A stretch of 64,000 nt of DNA from Glandiceps talaboti (Eukaryota; Hemichordata; Enteropneusta; Spengelidae). The notes under the pieces are model-generated. The model saw only the letters and a program-made list of their open reading frames with translations, searched no databases and was not told the DNA's origin. Both the position numbers and the translations under genes were made by a program. Numbering within the stretch: position 1 is the stretch's first letter; each line of letters begins with the position of its first letter. This document shows positions 46,562-59,233 of this stretch, piece after piece. The DNA lies in contig NC_135559.1 in assembly GCF_964340395.1 (NCBI RefSeq), positions 5,626,001 through 5,690,000 of the forward strand, in the 5' to 3' direction.

Positions 46562-46860
46562 GATATATCTTATCTTATCTTATCTTATCTTATCTTATCT
46601 TATCTTATCTTATCTTATCTTATCTTATCTTATCATCATATTATATCATATACTAAATCATCTATATATCATATCATATCATATTATATCATATACTAAA
46701 TCATCTTTATATCTATATATCATATCATATCATATACTAAATCATCTTTATATCTATATATCATATCATATCATATACTAAATCATCTTTATATCTATAT
46801 ATCATATCATATCATATCATATACTAAATCATCTATATATCATATCATGTCTTATCTTCT
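46562..46860. repeat. (TATCT)n pentanucleotide array grading into ATATC-rich higher-order repeats
   Basis: Fourteen or so TATCT units are followed by repeated TATCATATACTAAATCATCT blocks. Open frames reading YLILSYLILS are artefacts. Confidence 0.95.
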
Positions 46861-47359
46861 CATATCACATTGTACCATTGTTGCCACATACCATTACATA
46901 TTACACCATGTCATATTCTGTCATATACTCATACATTACATGTACTATACATCACGTCATGTAAGTTCCACATTGCCAGTTTCTCATTAATTATAATAAT
47001 TAGAAAGACAAACTCCAGCCCATATTACAATGGTGTCTCAATGAAGCCTCTTTCATCACTACACTAAAGTGACTAGCAATTGTCCATGTATAATTACACT
47101 GTTCCATTTATTGAAATATGCATGATTATTAATTATACCACAGAGGAAAATTAGCTTTTATTTATTACATTGTGTCTATTCTAGTTCATAATTATGTTCC
47201 AAACACTTTCAGCGTGAGGACTCAGCTCTTTGAAGCATTAATCCCACAATGTCAACCTACTTTCAACTTTATCAGACCGTGGGCAGTTTATCATTTACTG
47301 TTAGATGAAAATACCACATTTAGCAAGAACTTACACCCTAAATCTATATCTACAGCAAC

Positions 47360-47600
47360 AGGGAACTTGCAATCTAGACTGAGCATGCTCAGATGCAAAG
47401 GACTATGGGATCATCTGTGGTTATTGTAATACCTAATCTGGAGCTACCGATAAAATAAACTTCCCACAATGGTCAGGGTAACTATGAACTGATTATTTGT
47501 GGTTACAATGTAACAATATTGTTATAATACTAATTTATTAGTATTTATTATTACATTTCCCATGATGCAACATTCAACATGGTGGGTTTGCAAGTTCCTA
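47360..47600. mobile_element. TIR element family F3, second near-complete copy
   Basis: It starts AGGGAACTTGCAATCTAGAC and ends TTTGCAAGTTCCTA. The body is closely similar to 39113-39360 and in the same orientation. Confidence 0.8.
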
Positions 47601-47863
47601 TTCATAAACAGATATCGTTCATGAATGCACATGCCTGCTTTAAAATCAAATCTACAATGACCCACAAACAAGTAGAATATGTACATACACATGAAATTAT
47701 TACCTTCAAATGGAAATTCACCTGTGTTGGTAAACCATAGCATTTTCAAGTTGTGTTTGGAACAAAAAGTGAAATTTAATATTATGAAATTATTACAACG
47801 TAAGGTCTGTGGAAGATTTCCTCCAATTATTTTACAACTGCTGATATCAGACTGTGGATGAAT

Positions 47864-48185
47864 GAAACCTGTTGGAATCAGGGAAAGGAAACAACTGAAT
47901 TGGACTAATAACATTTAGCACAGCATGTTGGAAGTACACAGACTTGTATTACATTCCATCATTTGATAAGATCAGTTTTATGGCCACTTTACATAATACT
48001 ATTAATAGTTCACATGTTAACAAACAAATTTCCAGTCCCCCTTAAATTTCACATGTACATAAAGAAGCCATAAAACTGCTGGTATCAAACCATGGTGTGT
48101 AATACAAGTGTACTGTTCTACCATGCTGAACCAAGTGTTAATAATCCAATTCAACTGTTTACTTTCCATGTTTGTAACAGGTTTC
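47864..48185. mobile_element. long-arm foldback element F4, copy 1
   Basis: GAAACCTGTT at the left is inverted as AACAGGTTTC at the right. The arms extend about 140 bases each (AATTGGACTAATAACATTTA and TTAATAATCCAATT; GATAAGATCAGTTTTATGGC and CCATAAAACTGCTGGTATC). Confidence 0.85.
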
Positions 48186-48599
48186 ATTTGTCCTTCGTCT
48201 CATGTTGGCAGTTGTACCAGAGTTCTCAAACCATCACATTGTAAAATGCAAGTCACTGTACAGCATACAGGTACACATGGACATGAAAGACAACATACAG
48301 GAAATTAAAATACCTGCCTTTATTGTACTGTACTGGCAAATAGACATTTATAAACTTTTACTACAGACCTTGTATTTAATGGGCAATCGAACATATTGTC
48401 ATACCTGTAGTCTAGTACTTACAAGGTTATTTTAATCCCAGGTCATCGCAGTCATATTATCTTGTAATAGGAATCATATGGGATCATATTATTGTTCTTG
48501 CCAAACTATATTATACACCACTGCCAAACGACAGTATTTCACATCCAGATTTTAATTCTCTAATCTGAAGTGTACTTCTAATTACGTTTTAATTATTTC

Positions 48600-48975
48600 A
48601 AAGGCAATGACCACTACCTACAAAGGCAATGACCTGCAGTGAGTGTCTCGCGACACACACCAGTGACCACTAGAACCTACAATTGTTGTCACTAGAGCAA
48701 AATTTCTTTAAAAATGTTGTCTCATCTCATTATTAGATTCCCACTCTGACTGTAGATAACAGACACTTGTGTTTAACCACACCATTTTTCTTTTGGAATT
48801 CTATCTAGTAACTTGCTGATGACAGCGAACAGTCTAATGTTCACTGAATCAACTAGAAGGATATTTATTATTTTAATTACAGTATATCGGTACTGTCACA
48901 TAAAGGCAATGACCTGCACTGAGTGTCTCATGAAATTGTACACACCAGTGACCACTAGAACCTACATACATGTAC
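48600..48975. repeat. direct repeat pair, about 65 bp each
   Basis: AAAGGCAATGACCTGCAGTG, AGTGTCTCG, CACACCAGTGACCACTAGAA is present near 48617-48681 and 48902-48966. Confidence 0.75.
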
Positions 48976-49187
48976 TCTATGAGTCTATTATACCATGCAC
49001 AAGCCAGGTTCCACAAAAAAATATTGAATATACATTCTGGTCATTCTACATCACAATGACACGCATCTATGTCATGACAATGCGTGTCTACGTGATTGGT
49101 TCTGCTGTGTTTGAAATTTGAATCAAAACGCTCAAAATTGCCATTTCTTTCCCTGATTTTTAAAATATTACTGGCAATGGTATAATT

Positions 49188-49369
49188 ATATTATTCCCCA
49201 ATATTTTTCTTCATTCAGCTGGAAAGTACTTGTGACCTATAAGGGATGTCACTACTTGTCTAGTGACTCGTAGTCATAAAGGCCCCCTAGGTCACTCATA
49301 GTCACAAAGGCCCCCTAGGTCACTCGTATTTTCCTTGGTTGTACGAAGAAAAATATTAGGGAATAATAT
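49188..49369. mobile_element. 182-bp TIR element
   Basis: ATATTATTCCCCAATATTTT at the left and AATATTAGGGAATAATAT at the right form arms of about 25 bases with one mismatch. A direct repeat (GTCACTCGTAGTCA, AAAGGCCCCCTAG) lies inside. Confidence 0.75.
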
Positions 49370-49919
49370 CTAATTACATTTTAATTATTTCATGGAATAC
49401 TTTGAAGCATAATTGCTTTTTTTCTGTTATTTTTCTTTTCAAATCATATCATAAAGTATAATATTCAGAGAGTATAATATTGGAAATTTTAATCATGATC
49501 ATGGTAATTCATTTTTTCATGGTGTCATTAAACTGTAAAGGTATTATAATATGCCACAGAGAAGTAAAATGAAAAAATAATATACTCCATATTATTAGTT
49601 TTCACAATAACAAACATCCATGAGTCATAATTGAAACACAGCATTTGAGTCCTTACCCTCACTTTCCAGATTAGTGACTGTACATATAATATATATCCAT
49701 TGCATGGTGCACAGAATGTGAGGGGCGAAGCTTTGAGAAGGTCACACCATATTTCATAACCTATATCACTCCCTACAGCTTTGCCACTTAGACGTGTGAA
49801 GTGCACCTGTTTTCACAATGTGCATATTAATACACTTTGTACAACTGCTTTAGCAAAATATGTATATAATTGATATGGAATAATTGACATTTCACAAAAG
49901 TAGTTATAAAACCTACAAA

Positions 49920-50275
49920 AAATAATTGTTTGGTTCCGGTTACCCGACTGCACCTAATTTTTTATTGCCGACCCTAAACCTTTTTTACGTATTCGAGAAA
50001 AAAATACTCAAATTGCAAAAATTGTGAAGTCTTACGAGTAATAGTGGATGTGGAAACTGACATCAACTTTAAAAAGACAATATAAAACTATTCTTCCAAT
50101 CTGCAATGGCTGTACATCTGTTAGGACGAAATAAACAACACAGAGACCATTTGGAAAACAATGGAAAACCTGAACTAGACTAGACACTCACACAAGAAAA
50201 CAAATATATAATAAAATAAAATAAAAAATCTACCTACCCCACCTATTCTAATTTTTTTTTATTAGACCTAAATGG
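49920..50275. mobile_element. family-A element, reverse orientation copy
   Basis: Starts TTGTTTGGTTCCGGTTACCC and ends ATCTACCTACCCCACCTATT. It is the inverse of the copy at 52800-53175. Confidence 0.65.
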
Positions 50276-50770
50276 AAGACTATATTATTCACTCCTTTAG
50301 ATTCTCACAAGCTACAACTTTTTTGCTATTTATTTTATCTGTTCAAAAATACACAAAACCTTGGACTGCAAACAGATCAATCCTTCTCTATATAACTTGA
50401 TGAATATTGTTCATAATACCTAATAATTGATGGTACTGTATACACTAGTTTGCTATATGTATAAAACAGTCAAGAATAAGGTACAAACCCAATTACTCAT
50501 TCGTCAACAATGTGTACATTTATAGGAGGTTGCTAGGTTTTGGTGATAATCATCAATGTCTTACATGTAAGTGCCTAAAACAAAATAATGAAGGTAAAAA
50601 AAAATATATTGTTCAACTTCAAAATATAGCCAGTGACACTTTAATAAAGGCAAGGGTTTCAATTCCAGGTTCACACAATGATGTTATCTTATCAGTAGAT
50701 TGTCATAATGGTTGCTCCTACATTATATATCATTACAGTATCTGAGACACAATTTCTTCACAACAACGCC

Positions 50771-51030
50771 AGGGTGAACAAATCCACTGGTCCTGGGACT
50801 AGCGATTTTTTTGGGCGGACCACACAAATTTTACCTTGTCTGGTCCGTTGGACCAGTACCTTACTGTTAATAACTATGTTAAAAAGTCATCTGAATATAC
50901 AGATTCATAGGCAAGATTTAATGTTTCACATCAGCGGGACCTGGGACCACTAATTCTTTCAGCAGGACCACTGGATTTTTTAAGGCACTGGTCCAGGGAC
51001 CACCAGTTCACAAAATGGTTTGTTCACCCT
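50771..51030. mobile_element. hAT-like non-autonomous element
   Basis: Perfect 12-bp TIRs AGGGTGAACAAA (50771-50782) and TTTGTTCACCCT (51019-51030). The eight bases outside each end (ACAACGCC and TGAACGCT) match at five positions, weakly suggesting a decayed 8-bp target-site duplication. Internally CACTGGTCC-GGGAC recurs in both orientations. Confidence 0.7.
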
Positions 51031-52182
51031 TGAACGCTAACACTAATTAGATGAGATCATATGAAAATGTTAATGACATTTCAAAAAGATCCTTACAGAG
51101 ACTAATTAATATAAGTTAATGATATGGATTACAGGGGATCATTCTTTAATTCTGGACCAACATTTTCATTAGAAAACTGTTTTTCACACCTAATTTTTAA
51201 TCGTTTTTCAAACTGGGCAATTAATTAAGAATCTTTTCCAATGACAATTTTTTATATTACATGTATATTATGTAAGAACAGAAACAATCAATGATTAATT
51301 TTTCACACAGTGTTGCTAAGTTATATTTGATTTGAATGATTGATGAGTTCTATCCAGCCCACTACAAAAAAGATGTTGGCAATGTCATTTATCATGTAAC
51401 AACTGTACTTTATCAAACCTATGTCTGATTTTATTACAAGATAAATATGTACAGCCTGACGAATTATTACATATGTACCAGAGATTACTTGCACTGGTTG
51501 TGCCCATACTAGCAGTATTTTCACTGCAGTGCAATACTGAAAACATTATTGCATACTTGCATGCAACTGATTTACAAATGAGGACGCTATTGTTTGCTAC
51601 ACGCGAAATTGTGTGATTGCGCTGTATGATTGTTATGGAAATTTCCTGTTTCTGATAAATATATGTAATAATAACAGAACCCACATGCCATGTGAGTTAC
51701 AGTGTGGGTATTTATACTCATGCTTGCAGTGTTTTCTGCTGCACTTTCACTTGCTACACTTATGAAAGTACGGGCACAGGGAACACTGTATGCGCTATTG
51801 CAAATACCCCGAGTATACACACTGAAACTCAGGTGTCATGGGGGGTCTGTCATAGTATTACACAACACATACAAGCTGACTTGTATACATTTGAACTGAA
51901 AGTACAAGATTTATACACTGGTTGTTGTAAGTCCTAGGTATCTATATCACTGGTTCTGTGGTTCTTGAAATATTAGTGAAAACAATCGGGAAATCTTTCC
52001 CCATTTTTTACAAGATATTTCAGTTCCTATACTGTAGAACTGAACAGCATGGCATTCATGCTAACTGCAGGACATTCATTTCTCAGTTATACTGTAGAAC
52101 AGGACAGCCTAGAATCCACACTAACTACAGGACTTTCACTCTAATACATGTACAACTGATGTTGACCAATACAAGGACAAAC

Positions 52183-52486
52183 GAAACCTGTTACAAACAT
52201 GGAAAGTAAACAATTGAATTGGATTAATAACACTTGGCTCAGCATGGTAGAACAGTAAACACTTGTATTACACACCATGGTTTGATAAGAGCAGTTTTAT
52301 GGCTTCTTTATGTCCATGTGAAATGTAGGGAACTGGAAATTTGTTTGTGAACATGAACTATTATGTAAAGTGGTCATAAAACTGTTCTTATCAAATGATG
52401 GAATGTAATACAAGTCTGTGTACTTCCAACATGCTGTGCTAAATGTTATTAATCCAATTCAGTTGTTAGTTTACTTTCCCTGTTTC
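52183..52486. mobile_element. long-arm foldback element F4, copy 2
   Basis: It has the same family as 47864-48185 and can be aligned in either orientation. It starts GAAACCTGTTACAAACATGG and ends CAGTTGTTAGTTTACTTTCC, CTGTTTC. Confidence 0.85.
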
Positions 52487-52745
52487 TGATTTGATTTGAT
52501 TGTATTTGGCAAAAAATATTCAGGAAACCACAAAACAAAAAACAGAAATAACACTACAGCTTTCACAAACAAACAAATACAGCACAGAATACCTTTGCCG
52601 AGGTTAACACAAAAAAGTTTTAACAACTTATTTCCATTGTGGTCCTCCCACACCAAACATTGCATAGCATAAAAAACGACGAAAAACAGGTTCCATTCGT
52701 CCATGGTCTGATGTCAGCAGAGTGACAACAACTAACCAGTAGATA
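52487..52745 (-). mobile_element. possible LINE or SINE 3' tail
   Basis: On the minus strand this ends with AATCAAATCAAATCA, a short repetitive tail like those of non-LTR elements; its body carries a weak frame. No conserved motif is visible, so the assignment is tentative. Confidence 0.25.
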
Positions 52746-52799
52746 CACGACTGATAAGATTTAAAAGTAGAATATTAATTAGTAAGACCTAACAAAATA

Positions 52800-53175
52800 A
52801 AATTGTGTGGTTCCAATAATACTCATTTTAGAGAAGGTGGGGTAGATAGATTTTTTTTATCTTATTTTTTATATATATATATTTTTTTTCATATGCAAGT
52901 TTCTAGTTCAGGTAGTTATGTTTTCCAATGTTTTCCATATGGTCCCCGTGTTATTAGTTTCTTCTCATCAGACTTACAGTCATTACAGATTGGAAGAACA
53001 GTTTTATATTGTCTTTATAAGTTGATGTCAGTTTCCGCATCCACTATTTCTTGCAAGATTTCACAATTTTCGTGATTTTATTTATTTTTTTCTCGAATAC
53101 ATAAAAAAGTTTAGGGTTGGCATGAAAAACTAGGTGGGGTCGGGTAACCAGAACCAAACAATATTTTTTCTTAGG
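52800..53175. mobile_element. family-A element, forward copy
   Basis: AAAATTGTGTGGTTCCAATA, GGTGGGGTAGATAGATTTTT begins it and GTAACCAGAACCAAACAATA, TTTTTTCTTAGGCCT ends it. The ends are inverted repeats (TTGTNTGGTTC and GAACCAAACAA). Confidence 0.7.
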
Positions 53176-54044
53176 CCTAAGGTAATCCTGAAGACATGAC
53201 TAGTGAAGTCTATTTCAATAATTCAAGTATAGGCCACGACATCGGTATTACTAACTCCTTTGATGGAAGATTTTGACACAAATTAGATCAGTTTTACGGC
53301 TCATTTTAATATGGATATAATGAAATCATATCAGCATTCTTATAATAATCATCTCTATATATTAATATTAAAACCACAAGCCCTTAATGTTAAGACTGCA
53401 ATAACTTTAACCTAACTGATAATTATTTTTTCCCTTCACAACATTGCTATAATAGTGTTTTAAAGGTATGTAGGTAAGGAGGTAAAATATCTGCATAAGT
53501 GTTTCCATCAAATGCACTGTAAATATAGAAACATCTATTTACAATTCATCTGTCCATATCCTTGACACCCCCCCCCCCCCCCTCCCTTTTACTTAAACAA
53601 TTTACATATCAAAGACTTGGCAAATTCTGAGATATATATATATACATACATATATATATATATAATATGTGGGTACTTGATAAGTGAACTGTATGTGGCT
53701 GTTCATATTATATGCTGGCATAAAATGAAACTATGAAATTAGAAATCGATCATACACTTTAATTTCACTAGATTTATCTTTTAATTTCTGTATATATTGT
53801 ATCACAACAAAATACCCTTCATTTTAATATATCTACTTATATTGCTGTTTTAATAACTTAGAGTATATTATTATTAAGTGCACATCTAACATAATCAAAT
53901 TTGACATTTGCTGGTTGGATATTGATTTCATTATATTCCCAATACATAAAATAAATTGAGTATTCATAAAATTAATATGATTTTTATCAATATCAAATGA
54001 ATATAAGAAGGCAAAAAAGAACCACTGAAAATATTACTTGTTAG

Positions 54045-54385
54045 TTAAAGTGGCCATATGGATGAGGATTGGAAAGTAATTTTACATTTTTAATTTATAA
54101 AAAATTTTATCATGGCTTCCTACTTGAAAAATCAATGTGAAACAATTTAGACCAAGTCTGTGTTTGTCACTCAATACATTGCAAAAAGCTGAAAAATGTG
54201 TAAAAAGGTTTGTTACTGTGTGTTTATAAAAAACATTTTACATATATATCAATCTTCTGCAATTTATTGAGTTACAAACAAGGACTTGGTATGTTGATTT
54301 TTCAAGTAGGAAGCCATGACAAAATTGTCTTATAAATTAAAAATCTAAAATAATTACCCAATTCTCATCCATATTGCCAATTTAA
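54045..54385. mobile_element. foldback element family F1, copy 2
   Basis: AAAGTGGCCATATGGATGAG, CTACTTGAAAAATCAATGTG on the left and TTGATTTTTCAAGTAGGAAG, TTCTCATCCATATTG on the right. Confidence 0.8.
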
Positions 54386-56100
54386 ATTCACAAGCACTGA
54401 GACAAAAATATGAATTCCAGCAAGTATGAATAATTGGATGACACGATTCAGTATACTAGCAGTGAATGTGTAAGTGACCAAAATGAATTATTCAGGTCTG
54501 TGATCCCTGGCTACTTGAAACGATTGTTGAGAGACACACCCTGAAAAAAATCGAATCATTCCAATTTCAAATCAGATGATAGTAAACCGTCAAGACAGTT
54601 ATTAAAAGTGATATTTAGTTTGTCCCCATCTAAATTCTGAACCAGTTCGGAATGGAATTGAATTCAGTTCTCCTGTCCCCATATGCAATTACTGAAAAGT
54701 ACCAGCAATATATACCACATATGTAATTGATTCTTCATTATGTGGATATACATTAATAACCTTGCATTTGAAGGATATAATCGTAGTTGACCTTTGACCT
54801 GATACCACAATTATTCCCTCATATCATCATACTTTTACAGTTTCGTATGTCATTATTGCTCAACCTTTCTGTATAAACTACAAGACAATTGCATGTCATT
54901 TTTCACAATATTATACAATTACCCTAAATTGTATAATACAATTTTTACCTAGGGAAAACTTGCATTATTTGGTAGAGTCAAACTGAATGACACTCTTCTT
55001 ACTTTACAGCATGGTAAATTTAATCAAACCCTGAATGGGTTCAAGCCCTGAAGTGGTAAGAGGCAAGTGGTTTAACCACTCGGCCACCGACAACCCTGAA
55101 TTAATACTTGTACCAGTTCGCATGTGCTCTCTTCACTGTTATGTGCATATTTCTCTATACTTCTAGCTAGGCTCAAGCCATTTGTCATTTCAAAAATAAA
55201 ATATTATCAAATTATTATGGATGAAGACAGTATTAATGACAAAATCAAATATGAATTTAAGTTTTCATTTGATTTACAGTAAGCTCTGCTGCTGACATTT
55301 ATTTTTTCAATTTGTGATTTATTTATTTAATTTTTTTGAAAATAAAAATAAAACTTATCTAAAATTTATCAAAATCCCATATAATACTCTCTTCTCCTAC
55401 TGATATACTATACTATCACATTACGCTCTTTTCAAACAGTCCAAATTTTCTGACTTGATTTTTTTTAAGTGGCCGTGTGGATGAGAATTGAGTATTTATT
55501 TTTTCCATCTAAATATTTTGCCCCAGAAACTTTTTGCAATTTTTCAGTCTTCAGCTAGTTATCAAAGACCAATTTTCATTAATTACCAGACCAGTATATT
55601 GTTTTCATGTAGAAAAAGATATATGGAAGATTTTTTTAGTCACTACTTATTTTTGCATTTTCATCTTCCAGTGAAATACGTAAAAATAAATCTTCAGTGA
55701 AAATTTCAAGGTTTACAGTATTAAATATTGTGACTGAAAAGTTAGGTTTTCTGTCGTAAAAAATAGTTTTCATGCTCACACTCACAGTAATGGCTATATC
55801 ATTTGAGTTTAATGTTGCAGCAGCAGCAGTTTTGGTTGAGCTGAATAATACATGATATTAAACATCTTGCCAGAGCCAGTTAATAAAATGTCAATATTCA
55901 CACCTGACTGCTAATTCGTTAGGTCCATGAACACTCTCTTTGATGAAACTACCGATGACCACACACTATCTTCTAATTAGGCAGAAAAATGTGTTGCTGG
56001 GAACCCGACCAAACCTAGTTTAAGCTGTTGACCCTAAATATACTCAATATAAGTCATTGGACAGTAATGAGTGACAGATGAGTATATATCACATAGATAA
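54386..56100. other. unassigned sequence in the 5' part of the BIVM region
   Basis: No gene was recognised. A tRNA-like scrap at about 55020-55090 contains GGGTTCAAGCCC and, on the other strand, TGGCCGAGTGG; because the two boxes face opposite ways it is not a tRNA gene. A solo F1 arm lies at 55468-55500 and a family-A end near 55990-56045. Confidence 0.45.
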
Positions 56101-56104
56101 CGGT

Positions 56105-56241
56105 ATATACATACATACATACATACATACATACATACATACATACATACATACATACATACATACATACATAAAATACATACATACATACATACATACA
56201 TACATACATACATACATACATACATACATACATACATACAT

Positions 56242-56274
<33 letters not shown>

Positions 56275-56307
56275 GACATACATACATACATACATACATA
56301 CATACAT

Positions 56308-56362
<55 letters not shown>

Positions 56363-56419
56363 TAAATACATACATACATATACATACATACATACATACA
56401 TACATACATACATACATGT
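56105..56419. repeat. (CATA)n/(CA)n microsatellite
   Basis: A long tetranucleotide array with CA segments; all overlapping open frames (IHTYIHTY, MYVCMYVC) are artefacts. Confidence 0.98.
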
Positions 56420-56619
56420 ACGTACATATGTATGTCAATACGACATACAAACAGATAGACATACTCAAAAAGGTGTAATAGTGAGAATTTACTTCTATTT
56501 CCATGTGAATTTTCTCTTCACAGTATCTTGGTCAATTATCCTAAAATCCCATCCCAGAAAAACAGAGTCTAACCTGACTATTATTCTGAAATGTCCAGTC
56601 GTTGGTCCACTTATGTATA

Positions 56620-56875
56620 AAGGCCTAAAAAAAATGTGCAGTTCCAATCACACTCAATTTTAGAATAGGTGGAGTAGGTAGATTTTTTTCCGGGAGTGAG
56701 TGTCTTGTTCCATATGGTCTATGTTGTGTTATTGGTTTCACAATTTTCACGATTATATTTCATTTTTTTCCGAATATATAAAAAAAAGTTTAGGGTCGGC
56801 AGTGAAAAACAAGGTGGGGTCGGGAATAAACCAGAACCAAACAATTTTTTTTCTAGGCCTAAACAGGCTTAGAGA
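56620..56875. mobile_element. family-A element, forward copy (shorter)
   Basis: AGGCCTAAAAAAAATGTGCA, GGTGGAGTAGGTAGATTTTT at the left and ACCAGAACCAAACAATTTTT, TTCTAGGCCTAA at the right, giving inverted ends with AGGCCTA. Confidence 0.75.
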
Positions 56876-57455
56876 TACATGTATTAGGTGTTAGCCGATA
56901 CCCAATCTTTAAACCAAAGAAAATGCTAGAGAAAAGCACAACAGCGAGATGAAATACACACTTGTAACAAAATAAAACAAATGTACCCTCCTGTTTGATG
57001 AGTGTCTGGCGCTCTATAAATTTGCAATCAGTTTTGGCGACTTATTGCAGTATTACATATTGTTTATTGATGACTGAACTGAAAAATGTAAGTTGCTTTT
57101 TAATGAGTACAAAAAGAGCTTGGATCTTCAGCTGCATATTCATTAAATTTCAACTATTTATAATATGATAACATGTCACTAAATTAGCAGTGTTATCTAT
57201 CACACTTCACTGTATCACTTTCATTTCAATGGCTCATAAAAGTACGCCAGACAAATAAATTAAACTTGTCATTGCGCCAAAATGGACCATGGACTCTCAT
57301 TTCATTTGAAGCACTTAGAAATACCATGACACTGTAACTATAGCTTCGATTACTATTAACGGATTTACGTTCTATTCTTTTATACTATATTAGAATGTTT
57401 TTTTTTTACCTTATATTTTTGATTCAAGTCATCTAGTACTATTTGTGAACTTGTA

Positions 57456-57547
57456 TATAAATACAGGAATTCTACAAGAGGGTTTAGTCACATTTCCGGG
57501 TTGTCAGTATTTCGAAATTCATAGATTGTTTGGTTAGCTTTCGAGAC
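57456..57547 (+). promoter_or_regulatory. candidate TATA promoter and non-coding exon ending in a donor
   Basis: TATAAATA (57456-57463) lies about 34 bases before an initiator-like TCACATT (57488-57494), and a donor GAGAC|GTAAGT follows at 57547/57548. No coding exon downstream could be linked to it. Confidence 0.3.
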
Positions 57548-57779
57548 GTAAGTATTCATTCCTTTTAGTATTGCATTACATTACCATATAACGTTACAGT
57601 CTCGATAGACTGACTCTGAAGGCCACTCCAATCAAATTAATTATGGTCGCTATATAATTGCTCCGTTATTTCCACTACAGCATTGGTTGTGGTTTCAACA
57701 CCGTTGATAGGTGCCAGTCGTAAAACAGCTGACAAATATACATAACAATGAACCAAAGAATAGTAATGATATGGCTTAC

Positions 57780-57905
57780 GTTCTCGCCTCGGCTGTCACT
57801 GGTGCGGTCACAAAGTTCATGTATTGACATTGGTGTCTGATTTTTTCGGGAGAACAACAAATTTGTCAAAGTAAAGCATACTTACAAACTGCAAATCGAG
57901 GTCCA
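57780..57905 (-). other. candidate 5' non-coding exon of BIVM
   Basis: On the minus strand a donor GGCGAGAAC|GTAAGC occurs at 57780/57779 in a less AT-rich context. BIVM coding exon 1 has an acceptor six bases before its ATG, so an upstream exon must exist. Joined here, a short upstream frame starting MSIHELCDRTSDSRGEN would end at once in TGA. The link is position-based inference. Confidence 0.35.
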
Positions 57906-58062
57906 CACGAGTGTGTTCTATGGTTATAGACTCCTATAACTACTTGGTCTTGTTAGACTCTGTAACTATGTATAAAATCAAGGTGTTGTTTGGCAGGCTG
58001 CTCAACTCGTTGCAAACTGTAGCTGTACTGGCTCGTTGGGTTTGTTTTGTTTTGCAAAATTT

Positions 58063-58110
58063 CAAAATGGCTGCCAAGTGTAGTGCACATGCGCCGTTTA
58101 CGATTTCCCG
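58063..58110. promoter_or_regulatory. promoter-like motifs (YY1-type, NRF1-type)
   Basis: CAAAATGGCTGCC (58063-58075) fits the YY1 promoter motif and CACATGCGCCG (58087-58097) partly fits NRF1. Both are typical of housekeeping TATA-less promoters, consistent with the start of a minus-strand gene such as BIVM. Confidence 0.4.
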
Positions 58111-59018
58111 TCGTCCTTCACGAATTGGGAAACTTTTTCAAACTTTTAATGTTGTAAAAAGTTCTAGTTCTCCATTTTGTTGCAGCATTGGGAATTCATA
58201 TTCCTTATTTTCTTGATTTTTTTTCTTTTCGAAAGATATAATTCCTCCATCTTATATAATACCATACTGCAAAATAATCAATGTCTCGACGAGTAGTATT
58301 GCCCTTGCAAGCGTCTTTTGAACTCTTTGTCAAGTCTCTTTATCAGTAATTCAAAATTATTTTACTTTAAGTTCTCTGTATATGTGAAAGTAAATAATAT
58401 CGACACAATACAATCACAGGTAGATTACTCAGGTGGTTGATATTGGCAAAAAGGGAGAAACAGTATAAGAAAACAGATAACCCAATTTAAGAGAATATTG
58501 TAGAAAAGATAACACAGCTGATAGAATTCGATCGATGAAGAAGGTTAACAAATAAAACCTAATTATTCTGTTATAAGACTAAAGTAAAAAAAACATGGAC
58601 TTGGCAGAAATTCTACAAGGATGGAACATGTAAAGAACTAGATGAATGTAAAAGGCACAATTTTATTGGTTTTTATACATAGTAAACAAACAAATTCTCA
58701 GTGTCATGTGTCCCAGTGTCATAACCCGTGGCCTCCATGTGTGACAGTGTGTTGATTCTTTATTGTCTTTTCCAAGTTAGAGGGCGCTATTCATATTGCG
58801 CGTGATTGGCTACTACGCAAGTAAAACTCTTACCACTGCAAGTGTTTTCAACTATTTGTCAAGTCTCTTTAGTAATTCAAATCCTTGTACTTATAAAATA
58901 AGGTATTATCAAACGCATGTGGTTAGTGTATGTTTCATATAACTATGACTTTAACCATTATATAGTAAACTGCAGAATAAGTTAGTTTCCAGCCGAGTCA
59001 CCGCTGGTGGCTCACTTC

Positions 59019-59051
59019 ATGGCAGCGCGAGTGGTGGAGAGTCCGGTCCCG
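59019..59051 (+). CDS. possible short first coding exon, unassigned
   Basis: The ATG at 59019 reads MAARVVESPVP and meets GTCCCG|GTAAAG in phase 0, within GC-richer sequence. No downstream exon was recognised. It could be chance. Confidence 0.18.
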
Positions 59052-59233
59052 GTAAAGTTACTGCACATAATTTAAGGTGAAATTTGTTCCTTGTCTGTGC
59101 AGAAACCGAGACTAAAAACAGGTTGGTTCAGGGCAGAGGTCACGTTTATATTATCCTGGACAACATAGTCATAGCCAGTAGTAAGTGAACTGAATTAGTA
59201 ATCTAGTTCTGAAACAGCTGTAGTACAGAAAAC

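Noticed and set aside
55020-55090. tRNA gene
   Set aside because: A-box-like and B-box-like sequences lie on opposite strands and no cloverleaf forms; it is a repeat fragment.
57911-58216. 101-aa plus-strand frame
   Set aside because: No ATG at the start, no family resemblance, and it overlaps promoter-like motifs.
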